Of a stretch of 64,000 nucleotides of DNA, positions 1 to 10,425 are shown one piece after another. The stretch is from Cynocephalus volans (lineage: Eukaryota; Chordata; Mammalia; Dermoptera; Cynocephalidae). The notes under the pieces are model-generated. The model was not told the DNA's origin. It did not search any database and worked only from the letters and a program-made list of their open reading frames with translations. The translations under genes and the position numbers were made by a program. Position 1 is the stretch's first letter; every line of letters starts with the position of its first letter. Location: assembly GCF_027409185.1 (NCBI RefSeq), contig NC_084472.1, forward strand, positions 46,053,427 through 46,117,426, written 5' to 3'.

Positions 1-890
1 GTCGTGCTGCTGCTGTCAAGCTTCCAGCATTTTCTGTATTGAGAACTTTATCAGTGTGTGTGTCTGAGGCTCCTGGGCAGTGAGGACGGTCCCTGTGTGC
101 CAAGTGCTATTGATGGCCAAGGAACTCAAAAAGAAGGCAGGCAGCTGCCTCTGGGTGTGGAGGCGAGGTCCCCCTCCCCCGCCATGGTCCTTTCTTCTGC
201 CCTCTTTCTCCCCGTGACTCCTGCGTCCCCATTCCCCCCTCCTGATCTTCCTTTTGCTCTCTCTCCCCAGCTCCTCCTCTTCACCTCCGCTCCCCTCACC
301 TGGGCCCACACCCTGGCTTCTGGTATCATGAGGATTCTGAGTGTTTGGCTTCTCACTGGTGTGAGCATGAGACTGCCCACATCCCTGGGATCCATTCACT
401 GCTGGTTACACCTGAGCAGACAGAGGCATCTTTTGCACCTGGCCGTGTGGGGACCTGGCTCTCCTCCTCTTTCCTTACCCAGCAAACACTGGCTGGGCCC
501 CTGCAGAGGCCCAGTGCTGCTCAGGCACCAGCCCCGCACATCCTCAGCGGGGCTCAATCCCCTCCCTCCTCCACTCCCGGGGTGAGCCTGGCTTCCGGCT
601 CTGCTCTCAGTGAAGAGAGAGGACTTCAACTCGGAATGCTGGTAGCAGCTGCTGCATAGTCCGTATGTGACTTTTCTTTTCCAGATACAGAATAATCACT
701 TAATTATTTGAGGAGGGGGAGCTGCTCCTTTGCAGCTAGCCAGTCCTTGCTACACATAGTTTTGTGCCAGCTGGGTCAGGATCCCCTTCCTCACTTGATG
801 GAGGGCAGCCCAGGGGTCCATAAGGTCATCTTGAGGCCCAAGAAATGCCTAGATGGCCCTGCTCAAAAAAAAAAAAAAAAAAGGGTAGCC
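1..890. other. Unassigned 5' sequence with a pyrimidine-rich patch and an A18 run
   Basis: No repeat family or exon is recognised. A C/T-rich stretch (about 170-300) and an A18 run at 865-882 stand out. The open frames here lack codon structure and are not believed to be genes. Confidence 0.4.
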
Positions 891-896
891 TGGTCA

Positions 897-1045
897 CTCT
901 AGAGAGCCTGGCCCCTGCCTCTCTGAGTGACCTTGGAAAAGTCCTTTCCCTTTTCTGGGCCTCAGTTTCTCCCTCTGGCAGTGGAGGGAGCATTGGTTCA
1001 TGCTGTGAATAGGATGAACTGACCTGGTACTGATGTAACACCTGA
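897..1045 (+). repeat. MIR SINE fragment
   Basis: It carries the MIR core signature of 'gtgaccttggaaaagtcctt' followed by 'tgggcctcagtttctccctc'. It is a diverged mammal-wide copy. Confidence 0.7.
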
Positions 1046-2640
1046 AAGCCAGGGTGATCACCTTTCTCCAACTGAAATCAAAATCAGTGAAGAACACACA
1101 TGCCTGCTGGCGGGAAACCCAGCGTTACTGTAGAGGCTTCTGTTCTTTGCTTCGTTTATCTTAGAACCCAGGGTGGGTTCAGCAGTCCACTGCCCACCTC
1201 CCAGGTCCCGCTTGCTCTGTTGCTTTCTTCTCCGTCCTTCCTCCGCTCCCCTGCCAGGCAGCAGGGCCCTCCGTGCCTGCCTCTTCAAGTCTTCTCCCTC
1301 ACCCCTGGGCAGCTCATCACCTGAAGGCGGACCACTTCCCTCCCTCCCCCGATGTATGCTGGGGACCGATGGCCTCCCGTGGGGCCCTAGCCATCAGGAC
1401 TAAGCAACCTGTTTGTGCATGGCAAGGCTTGCAGGCTTGCAGGGGGTTGTGGTTCCCAGGAGACCTGTGGTGCTGCCTGCTCCTCTGCTGCTAGAGGCAG
1501 GAGCAGATGAAACAACAAGCTGCATGCATCCACACGCTTCCTCTCCAGCCAGTCACGTCCCCTGCACGTGCTCTCCGTGGCATGTAGTTCTGCCTCTCAG
1601 GGCTCAGTAACCTTTCCCTGAAGGAGGCTCTCACAAGGAGAGCAGAGGACAGGGCGCTGGGCATGTGGTGGCAGAAAGCAGGGAGTCAGAGCAGAGCAAT
1701 GGCACTGCCATCATGGGCCTGGTCAGCCAGCTGGTGACTCATTGCAGATTTGTCCCTGGAGCCCAACCCTAGGCTGTGGGTCTCTGTGCGCTGGAAGAGA
1801 AGGTAGGGATAATTTAGCCTGAAGCCCCCCACCTTCCCTTCCCCACTCTAGCAAAAAAGGAACTCAAAACACATGTGCAACAACTGCTGGGCCAACACTT
1901 GCCCCTTCCCCCGTGAAGGCCACTCGCTACTGCAGGAGTGTGGAGAGGGAGCCTGGGAAGCGTCACTGTGGAAGTTGTTAATTGTAGTACAATTGAGTAG
2001 TGGTTGTACTGTTACCTGCAAATGGTGCACTTTGCTTTTCAAAGTGTATTCATACTTCTATCCTCTCTCTGTTCTTCTCCCCACGGTAAGTGGGCAGTGT
2101 GGTTATTCCCACTTCACGGAGCTCAGACTGCTTGCTGGAGGTGCACAGGCAGAGGCCGGACTGGAACTCAGGCCTCCTGGCTCCCGTCCCATAGCTTTCC
2201 TCAGCTGTGACAGCTCCATGTGGCTCAAGGATTGTTGCTGTCATCTGAGATGTCAAAATACCACTTCTTCTGTCCTTGTGAACAGGGAGATGCAATTGCC
2301 AGGGGAGGGAACATGTTTTTCTGCTCTAGGAGCGATTTCTTTTTGCTCTGAGCACAACCCTGTGAATGATTAGCCTTCCTGGGAATAGCAGGAGGCAGCC
2401 GTTGGCTGGATAATGGACCAGCCTGACCGGGTGAGGAGCCTGCTCAGCTTTCCAATGCCACGCGTGTCGAGAAGTCTGTGAAACTTGAAGGGACTGAATC
2501 CAGGATTTAAATCAGATAAGACTTGTGAAAGTCTCCTGTCTGGTTGGTATCCCTCGTGGGGAAGAAAGAAGTGAGTATGACAAATTTGAATTTGTAAGCA
2601 ATGGTCTGGAGTGTGGGGCTTCTCAGAATACATTTGTTCT
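1046..2640. other. Mostly unassigned sequence with a possible MIR remnant
   Basis: There is nothing recognisable apart from a weak minus-strand MIR-like stretch around 2085-2200, ending in 'actggaactcaggcctcctgg'. The region is moderately GC-rich and non-coding in appearance. Confidence 0.35.
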
Positions 2641-3290
2641 GCTCAAATATTATTATTTATTATTGAGTAGGTTAGGAATCAGGCACTGGGAATAGAGTGA
2701 TGCACATGATGATGGAGTTCCTGCCCTCACCGAGCTTCCAGTCAAACACTGAAAACAAGCAATTAAACCCCCATACCAGCCAGCTGCCAAAAATAAATAA
2801 ATGAATGAATGAATAAGTAAATAAATAAAACAAGCAAATAAAGCTGAAATAGAAAAGGAGAAAGTGACATGAGAAGGGAAATAGTGGGACATAGCTTTAA
2901 CAGATAAGCTGGTCTGGGGAGAGAAAGGAGACATCGGGGAAGGCCTCCTGGAGGAAGGGACATTTAAACTTAGAACTAAAGGATGAGAAAGAATCAGCCA
3001 AGTGAAGACAAGGGGGAAATTTTCCCAACAAAAGGAACAGTATGCATGAAGGCCCAGGGGCAAAGGAGAACATGACATTTTCAGTGGATGAAGGATATCT
3101 TGTATGGATGGTAAGTAGAGTTCAGGAAAACATAAGAGGCTGGAGACGAGAGATTGAGAAAGGATGTCAGTTCCCCAGACGATGTAAAGAAGCAAGGCAA
3201 ATCCTTCTTTTCCAAGGAACTGGGAAAATGAGAAAAGCAAAAGCAAGCACTCAAGTATGAGAGGGATTGGGGACTCCCTCACATGAAGCA
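2641..3290 (+). repeat. L2 LINE 3' region, interrupted by a short SINE
   Basis: L2-type text is visible: 'gcactgggaatagagtgatg', 'ttcctgccctcaccgagctt', then 'aaggcctcctggaggaaggg' and 'gcatgaaggcccaggggcaa'. The copy is split at 2768-2826 by a truncated CYN insertion. Confidence 0.65.
2768..2826 (+). mobile_element. Ultra-short 5'-truncated CYN SINE with tail
   Basis: Only about 25 nt of the SINE 3' end remain ('ccataccagccagctgcc'), followed by an A-rich (AAAT/GAAT)n tail. An 11-bp direct repeat AAAACAAGCAA flanks it at 2752-2762 and 2827-2837. That is the target-site duplication expected of LINE-driven retroposition. Confidence 0.75.
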
Positions 3291-3334
3291 CCTTGAGAGA
3301 TGACAGAGAGCAAGCACATGGTTGGAACCAAGCC

Positions 3335-3570
3335 TGGATTAGGTCCAGGCTCGACTAGTGTATGACCCTGACGAAGTCACTTCAGCTCAGCAAAATGGAA
3401 GGAAGAGGAGGCAAACAGCACCTACTGGGCACCAGGCACTGTGCTGTGTTTATTCATTTAATGGGAATAGTCACCCCTACCTCACAGTGTTACTGTGACA
3501 CTTAAACCATGTTGAATGTGTGTGACCGTAATTGGCACATAGTAGACCCTCAATAAATGCCAGCTGAGTA
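3335..3570 (+). repeat. MIR fragment
   Basis: The MIR-like 'gaccctgacgaagtcacttc' and the 3' end 'cacatagtagaccctcaataaatgcc' are visible, with internal divergence. An L2 contribution to the second half cannot be excluded. Confidence 0.5.
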
Positions 3571-5505
3571 GGACTGTGTCTCTGGGGAACAAGGTGGGGC
3601 TTAGTCCCAGGAACAAGGCAAGAGCCCCTTCGTGGTGATGGGATCCTGAGGTCAGAGTCAAGGCTATGGACACAGACAGGCTCTGCCTGAGCTCCCCCTC
3701 TGGAATCTTGAAGCGGCCCTGCCATGGGCTAGCCCTGCAGGTGGGGAGTAAGTGGTTCCATTTATGGGCCACATTTTGGCAGAAAAAGTCAGGTCTGAGT
3801 ACTGAGCTCCTCTAAGGCAGGGCCTTTTTGCTTTCTCATGGTGGCTTATTAAATATGGGTTCACAGAGAGTAATCTCCAAGTTTGGGAAAGCCACAATGG
3901 CCTGTGGACACTGTTCTGTAGGTGCCAAAGCAAGCATGGAAGCATTAAAGATGCAGGCTCTGCCTTTGAGATGCTTAGACCCTGGCTGGGATGGTTTCCC
4001 TTCAGAACAGCCCAAACAAGCCAGCCCCAAATGGGGCCTCACCTTATTTACCTACTGAAGTCATCATCGTAGTGACTTAATTTTTGAAAGAGGCCACCAT
4101 CTTCTGCTATCCCAGGCTTTATTCCTTAAAAAAGAGAGAATGAGAAGTTACCCCCTTGAATCTACAAAGGTTGAATATTGTAGGAGTCATCTAAAATTGG
4201 GGGATTTAAACACTCACATGCACCTCCCCCCCAACCCCCACCCCGCACACTGGAAGCCGGGCTCCCAGCCTCCAGCCCCAGCAGGTGCCTCTGTGCAGCC
4301 TGTGCTGTTCTGGGATGACCAGCATACTTCACACATGGGGACCCAGCTGCACCCCCTTCCCCAGCTTTGCTGATGCAGGGCTGGAGCTCTGATGAGGCAG
4401 CCAGAATTTCTCTCTGTGCTATTTTAGTGTTGTTGGGAAGCCTGGGAAGTCTTTGTTCTCCCTAGCTAGTTATGTAATTTTCAAAAGAAAAAAACCGAGC
4501 AAAGCCTGAAAGCTCCCAGAGTTCGCTCTTTGGGGAGGAAATAATTCCTCACCCACACCTCAGGGTTTGATGTTCCTTCTGCAAACTTTTCTTCCAGCCC
4601 TCAGATGGTTTTTTTTTCTTCCAGCCCTTGAAGCCCCCACTCGGGGAGGTAAAGACAACAGAGGTTTCTCCTGTTTCTTTCTCTGTTGGCATCTCCACAG
4701 GCATGTTCATGAGGAAACCATATAAGGGGAACGCAGCCCAGGGTGGGTGGCACCACTGCCTTGCAGGCACATTAAGATGTTTGCAGTCACTGTAGACTCA
4801 CACATCCCAGGGGGAATGCTCACCTGGGGCCCAGCTTGGGCAGCAGAGCCTGTCAGCAGCTCCTCTACTTGGGACATATTGATTTAGACTGAGCCATGCT
4901 TTTGGCTTGGGTTGGTTGGTGTCCTGCCAGCCATTGTGTGATGGGTTATCCCAGGACATCGGCTAGTAATCAGCATGATAGAAGCATGGGAAGAGGAAAT
5001 GCAGCCCAAGGTTGGCATCCTGGGTGGCCACATTGGGAGCAGCCATCTGCCCGTGCACCAGGATTTCCACAAAGAAAAAGAACCTCATGGGTAGGGGCAG
5101 TTGACTTGATGTGAACTGCTACAGCCTGCTTGCCTTCTGTGTGGAGGGAAAGGTGCTTGATTTCAAAAGCTGGAAGACCAGAGAGAGTTGTTTCTTCTAA
5201 GTCCTGGGAGTACCCCTGCTGTCCCCAGGGGTAAGACCCAGTTGAATCTCACTGGGAAAGAGCAGAGATTACACAGCAGTTCTTTCCCTGGTGAGGATAT
5301 GCCTTCTGGTCATTGTGCTTTTGGGGGGCCTGTGTGGCATCCTCCCCTGAGCCCCCACCTTTAGCCCCCACTTACCCTGGAGGAATTTACAAGGCTTTCT
5401 TTTTGGAGAGCCTCAGGGACACTTTTTAAATTTATCTTTCCATTTGTGTTGTACTTGGTCATAACTAAAATCTTACTGCAAATGTGTAGCCATTCCTGAG
5501 TCACC
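3571..5505. other. Unassigned intronic or flanking sequence
   Basis: No exon or repeat family is confidently recognised. The only notable features are short homopolymer runs and a C-rich patch near 4225-4250. Confidence 0.35.
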
Positions 5506-5600
5506 TGATATTTGTTTATTGAGTCCCTGCTATATGCCTGACACTGAGCTGGACCCTACATTACATCAGTGAAACAGAGAGGTAAAGTACCTCTCTTCCC
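5506..5600 (+). repeat. L2 LINE fragment
   Basis: Contains 'tttgtttattgagtccctgc' followed by 'atgcctgacactgagctgg', which is diagnostic of the L2 3' region. Confidence 0.6.
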
Positions 5601-5777
5601 TGAGGCTCTACCTGGCTCTGGAATCTGATGAGATCCAAGCCAGGTAAGATCCAAGTCAAGTAAGACCCAGGACCCCAGGACCAACGAGGACTTTTCAAGG
5701 TCTCAGGCCAGGTTTGAGTCTTTTCTGTCTTAGAAATGTTAGGAACGGCAGGTCTCCAAGTCCCTCCTCTCCATTAG

Positions 5778-6240
5778 TTATCTATTTCTGTATAACAGAC
5801 ACCCCCAACATTTATTATCACACAGCTTCTGTGGGTCAGGAATCTGTGCAGTTTAGTCAGGTACCTCTGACTCAGGGTCTCTCATCAGACTTCAGTCAAG
5901 GCATTGGGCAGGACTATAGTCATCTCAAGGCTCAACTTGGGGAAGATCTGCTTCCAAGCCCACTCGCATGGTGCCTGGCAAGCCTCAGAAGATTCACTTC
6001 CAAGAACTCACATGGGTCTCCCCATAGGGCTGTCTCATGATATGGCAGCCAGCTTCCCCAAGAGTGAGCAAGAGAGAGTGTTCATCCAAGATAGAAGCCA
6101 CATTTATAATTGATCTCAGAAGTGACATCCCATTACTTCTGCCATATTCTATTATTGAGAAGTGAGTCAGTAAGTCCAGCATACACTTAAGGGGAGGGGA
6201 TTTCACAGGGTCTGAAAACCGGGAGGCAGGGATCACTGGG
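5778..6240 (-). mobile_element. Old LTR of MaLR/MLT type
   Basis: It opens with 'attagttatctatttctgta' and contains 'ctgtgggtcaggaatctgtg', 'tctcatcagacttcagtcaa' and 'catctcaaggctcaactt'. These match, by memory, a mammal-wide LTR read in reverse. The same family appears in the opposite orientation at 7098-7245. The subfamily is uncertain. Confidence 0.55.
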
Positions 6241-6249
6241 GGACCTTCT

Positions 6250-6490
6250 TAGAAGGTAACTTTCACGTCCTCCAGGAGCCTTCTGTGACTGATCTGATGA
6301 GGCCTGATTTCTACCACATATGCAGTGAGAATTATGGAGTTAGTTCCTGAATATTCTTGCCCTGTTTCTGTAATTGTGGTGGTTCTTCTCTCCCAATGTG
6401 AATATAAGCTCCTTGAGGTCAGAAGCCATTGTTCTGCATCTCTTTATGTCCTACTTAGATCAACCATATGCCTAGTATGTTTTTATCAGT
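6250..6490 (+). repeat. L2 LINE fragment
   Basis: The L2 3'-UTR pattern is present: 'ggagccttctgtgactgatc', then 'gtgaatataagctccttgag' and a 'cattgttctgcatctc' tail. Confidence 0.6.
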
Positions 6491-6599
6491 TAGATAATCT
6501 CAGCCTCAAGTGAAAAACATAAAAAAAAGACCAAATTTAAAATTTCTTAACAATAGAGCTTGGCAATCTCTTTTGGCAAGAAAGCTGGAGGTAGGTAGT

Positions 6600-7020
6600 T
6601 GCAAGGATGGATGAGCTACTTGGTGATGTCTACAAGATCCCACCCTCATCTGTCAGCTTCAGTGTGCTGGCTTGTGTCCCCAGGCTTTTCTGCATGTCGT
6701 CAGATGGCTACTACAGCACTGACACTCCTTCCTCTACAGCTGCATACACAGACAGGAAGTGGGGTTTCTTCTTGCTTGGGGTAAAAAACTTTTCCCTGAG
6801 CCCCCCCACCCCCCAGCAGACTTTCCCTTAAGGCTTATTGCCCAGAACTGAATCATATGACCACCCCTGAACCCATCACTGCCAAAGGGGAATTGGATTA
6901 TCACAACTGGTTTAGACTCATGGTCCTCAGAAGGATGATTTTGGGAGATTCCATTGCCCTCTAGGACTTTTGGAAATGTGTGAGCCTGTCACAGGGACTA
7001 AGGAGTGCATTTAGTGGTTG
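6600..7020. repeat. Old interspersed repeat of uncertain family
   Basis: The stretch 'ttattgcccagaactgaatcatatgaccacccctgaaccc' reads like a common mammalian repeat, but I cannot name the family. Confidence 0.3.
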
Positions 7021-7097
7021 GGAACAGAGTTGTTAAACTTTTGGCAATAGAGCACACTATAGTCCCACAAAACCAGGAAAAAACATTGATCCTGAGG

Positions 7098-7245
7098 CAG
7101 GAATCATTGTGTAACCATGTGAGTGGGATTGGAAGCAAATTTTCCCCCTGTTGAGCTTTGAGATGACTACAGCCCTGCCCAACTGCTTGACTGATGTCAC
7201 ACGAGAGACCCTGAGTCAGAGGCACCCAGCTATTCTGCTCAAATG
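7098..7245 (+). mobile_element. MaLR/MLT-like LTR fragment
   Basis: 'ttgagctttgagatgactac', 'gagagaccctgagtcagagg' and 'cacccagctattctgctc' are the reverse-complement counterparts of sequence at 5778-6240. It is therefore the same family in the opposite orientation. Confidence 0.55.
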
Positions 7246-7281
7246 CCAATACCGTCCCTGTTAAAAACTGCTGACTTAGAC

Positions 7282-7481
7282 CGGTGGTTCTCAACTGGGA
7301 TGATTTTGTGCCTCCCCCACCGGTGACAGCTGTCAATGTTTGGCGAGCACTGTAGGGTGCTACTGGCATCTAGGGGTAGAGGCTGTGGAAGCTGCTATGT
7401 ACCCTACAGTGCACACGACAGTCCCACAGCTAAGAATTATGTGGCTCAAAATGTCAATAGCGCTAAGCTTGAGAAACCCTG
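7282..7481 (+). mobile_element. MER20 (non-autonomous hAT-Charlie), near full length
   Basis: The ends CGGTGGTTCTCAAC and GTTGAGAAACCCTG-like form the hAT terminal inverted repeats, and the body 'tgctactggcatctaggggt' is typical of MER20. Flanking octamers ACTTAGAC (7274-7281) and CTTTAGAC (7482-7489) agree at 6 of 8 bases, a decayed 8-bp hAT target duplication. MER20 copies are known to have been co-opted as uterine enhancers in placentals; no such role is shown here. Confidence 0.8.
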
Positions 7482-7499
7482 CTTTAGACCAGTTGTGAA

Positions 7500-8000
7500 T
7501 CATTCCTGGGTTGGGCTCAGATGCTTGAAGGTTGAACCAGACCTGCTTTCTGTTCATGAGGAGGAAGCAGGAATGTTTCTTGGGTAGTGGCCACTATGTT
7601 AGCTACAGGTGACACTACTCAGGACCTCTGCGAGTCATTCAGCTCACCTCTAGGATGGCCAGTCCCCTCTGCCTCGGGCTCCAGCATGTCTGAGGTTCAC
7701 AGGTAGAGAAGAGGTCAAGAACTGATGGAAGGCAGCACCGGGGTTGTTTGAACTTGAGCTGGGTTCTCTTCCCCCTCAACTCTTAATCTCATTTCAACAT
7801 TCTGTTTCTCAGTTTCTCTTTCCATAAAATGTGCTTGTTAACTGTGGCCTCCACACTGGGGTTGGACACAGGCTGAAAAGGTGGCTGCCTCCTGCTTTGA
7901 TTTGAGAAGTACCCCAAGGTATGCCTACCCTGATCTTCCCTTCACCAAGCCTGAGAAGTCACACTGGGCCTAGGTGGCTCATGGTGGGAGTCACTGAGTG
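7500..8000. other. Unassigned sequence
   Basis: No exon, repeat or structure is recognised. Confidence 0.35.
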
Positions 8001-8004
8001 GGGA

Positions 8005-8215
8005 TAAAGCAATGTGTAGAGGTGATGAGAGCGTGGGCTTTGGAGTCAGACTGACCTGCATTTACATCCCAGATTCTTCACCTGCCGGAATGTGGCTTTG
8101 GGCAAATCACTTCCCTCTGGGAGCTTCCTGGGAGAATGATATCAACCTCATAGGAAATAGTCAGATAAAGCCCTTGGTACATGGTAAACCCTCAGCACAT
8201 GCAGTTAACCCATCT
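8005..8215 (+). repeat. MIR SINE, nearly complete
   Basis: The tRNA-like head 'gagcgtgggctttggagtcagactg' continues into core 'ggctttgggcaaatcacttccctc' and a 3' end 'acatggtaaaccctcagcaca'. This is a good MIR match. Confidence 0.8.
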
Positions 8216-8576
8216 TCATGTCAGCTTTGCAATTTCTCCAGGAGGGCTCTGTTAAATGCAAGTGGGGTGTTTGGGGGTGAGGCATGTCAGTGGTACCACA
8301 GAATGGCAGAACTAGAAGGGAACTTTAGGTTGGATTAGGTAGCTTTGGGAAAGCAGGGAGATGGGCCCTGAAGGCATAAAACCTAGAGGTGAGTTTAACT
8401 ATGCCTGGGTTGGGGTCCCAAGCCCAGGGTACCTCCCTAGGAGAGCAGATCTGGGATAGTGCCACCATGAGGGACAACAGGAAGATTGAATCCAAGAGAA
8501 AGGAGACAGCACAATGTGGGAAGAGCCGGAGAAGAGTCTAGTGAACAAGCTAGAGATGTTCCCATAGAATGTAGAG

Positions 8577-8811
8577 TAGGGATCCACCAACTACAGCCCC
8601 CGTGCCAAATCCAGCCCACCACCTCTTTTTGTAAATAAAGTTTTATTGAAACACAGCCATGCCATTTACTCAGGTATTGTCTACTGCTGCTTTTGTGCCA
8701 CAAAGGCAGGGTTGTGGAGTTGTGTTGAGTAGTTGCAACAGGGCAGTATGTCTTGCAAATGTTACAATATTTATGGTCTGGCTCCTCAGAGAAAAAGTTT
8801 GCTGAAGCCTG
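8577..8811 (+). mobile_element. hAT-Charlie-type non-autonomous DNA transposon
   Basis: It contains 'ccaaatccagcccaccacct' and 'gtaaataaagttttattgaa', and ends 'aaaaagtttgctgaagcctgg', with imperfect inverted ends. It matches a common mammalian Charlie-derived MER element whose exact name I am not sure of. Confidence 0.65.
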
Positions 8812-8819
8812 GTTTAGAG

Positions 8820-10175
8820 AACTTCATTCACATAGACTGCAGTGCTTAGGAACATGAGCATTGGAGTCGGTCAGACCCGACTGGGATATGATGGCGTCAC
8901 CTAGAACTGGGCAGTGCGTAGCCTGTGTGACTGTAAATAGCAGCCCTGCCTGACAAGGATTTCCTGCAAGTTTCTGGGTGTTCAGCTTAGGGAAGAAAGC
9001 AGCGTCTGTGAAATGTCAGCACCTCGCTGGGGATGATAGTTCCTGCTGAAAGTCTACAGCATGAGGTTTTGAAGGATCTGAACAGGCAGGGAGGTGAGTC
9101 TAAATTTAGACTTTCCGAAGCTGATTTGTAAACCAGAGCCTCAGGAATCCCAGAAAGGGACAGTTGGCACACACCATCTCATCTCTGGTTTGTCTCCACA
9201 TGTTAAAAGGCTGGATGTGTGAGAATAATTAATTGGCCTCAAATAAGCTGTTGCTGGAGAGTCAGTGAGAAATCAGGCGAGAGCTGAAGCTCCGTTGTTT
9301 GGGTCCTGGGGGTAGCAATTTCTATTACTGTGTTTTATTATAATGCTTGACATGGAATCATGGGGGCCTGGGCTGCCTTTGCCAGAGTTATATACATTCA
9401 TGCATTTCTCTTGCTTGATGTCATTCAAGCACAGCTGAATAGGTGACCTTTCCATCTCACACAGTGAATACCATCACCCTGGGTTTGAAACCACACCTGT
9501 GATTCAGAGCAGCTCTGAGCCACCCACTCCAAATGGAGAATGGCCAGGCTTTGCCCTGAGAAGCTGCATCACTCTGAGAGCTGCCATACCCACCCCACTG
9601 CCCAGGTGGGCACACCCAGACGCCAGTCTTCCCCTCTTCAGGGCCGATGGGCCCACGCCCCTCGGTATATCAAGCAAGAAATGAACCACTAATCTGAGAC
9701 TTCATAGACAATAGATGTTTTGTAATCAGTCCACCTATGGAGAAAGGGAAAGGGCTTACAATAGAAATTACAGAGGAATTGGAGAAAGAAACTTAGCAAA
9801 TGAAGAGGTTTTAGAAGAGATGAGTAACAGCGAACTTAGGTGGGAATAGAGAAATGGTCAGACGACGGCTGCCTGGGTAGAGAGTTGAAATTCTGAGGGA
9901 GGCAGCCTCTAAGCAGAAGATGATACTGTGAGGGCTGAAGTTCAGAAATGACTTGTCTGAGTGGTTGGGGCTTGTTGTGAGAAGAGCCCCGTTGAGCAAC
10001 TTGCATTACAGCAGCAAGCAAAGGAGGGATGGCTGACCATCTAGGAAATGTGGGCATCAGAATTTTGTAGATGTAATAAAGGGTACTTGGTCCTTCCGAT
10101 CCACTGTTATTTTCTATGAACTTTGCACCCTGGACATGGGAAGCTTAAAATCTAGTTTGGTGATGGACATGTATA
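8820..10175. other. Unassigned sequence
   Basis: A MIR-like head occurs near 8840-8900 ('aggaacatgagcattggagtc'). Otherwise nothing is recognised. Confidence 0.35.
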
Positions 10176-10179
10176 AAAA

Positions 10180-10425
10180 GTTAAATGACAGCACAGGTTA
10201 GAACATGGTAAATGTCAAATACAGTATACACACGAACACCACAGGAGTTAGAAAAGGGAGATGTCACTGGGGACTGGGATGGACACTTCATACAAGAAGC
10301 AAGACTTTGCCTGGACTCTGAATGATGGGCAGGATTTCAGCCATGGGGGAGGAGGCAGGAGAGCATTTCAAGCAAAGAAGTGAGGCAGGAATGAAAAGAG
10401 TGTATTCAGAGGCCCGTGAGGAAGG
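10180..10425 (+). repeat. L2 LINE fragment
   Basis: L2 text is visible: 'agaaaagggagatgtcactg', 'tgaatgatgggcaggatttc' and 'gagcatttcaagcaaagaag'. Confidence 0.6.

Noticed and set aside
2653..3291. 212-codon open frame on the minus strand
   Set aside because: It reads antisense through an L2 and a SINE tail. The 'FIYLLIHSFIYLF' stretch is just the translated (TTTA)n tail.
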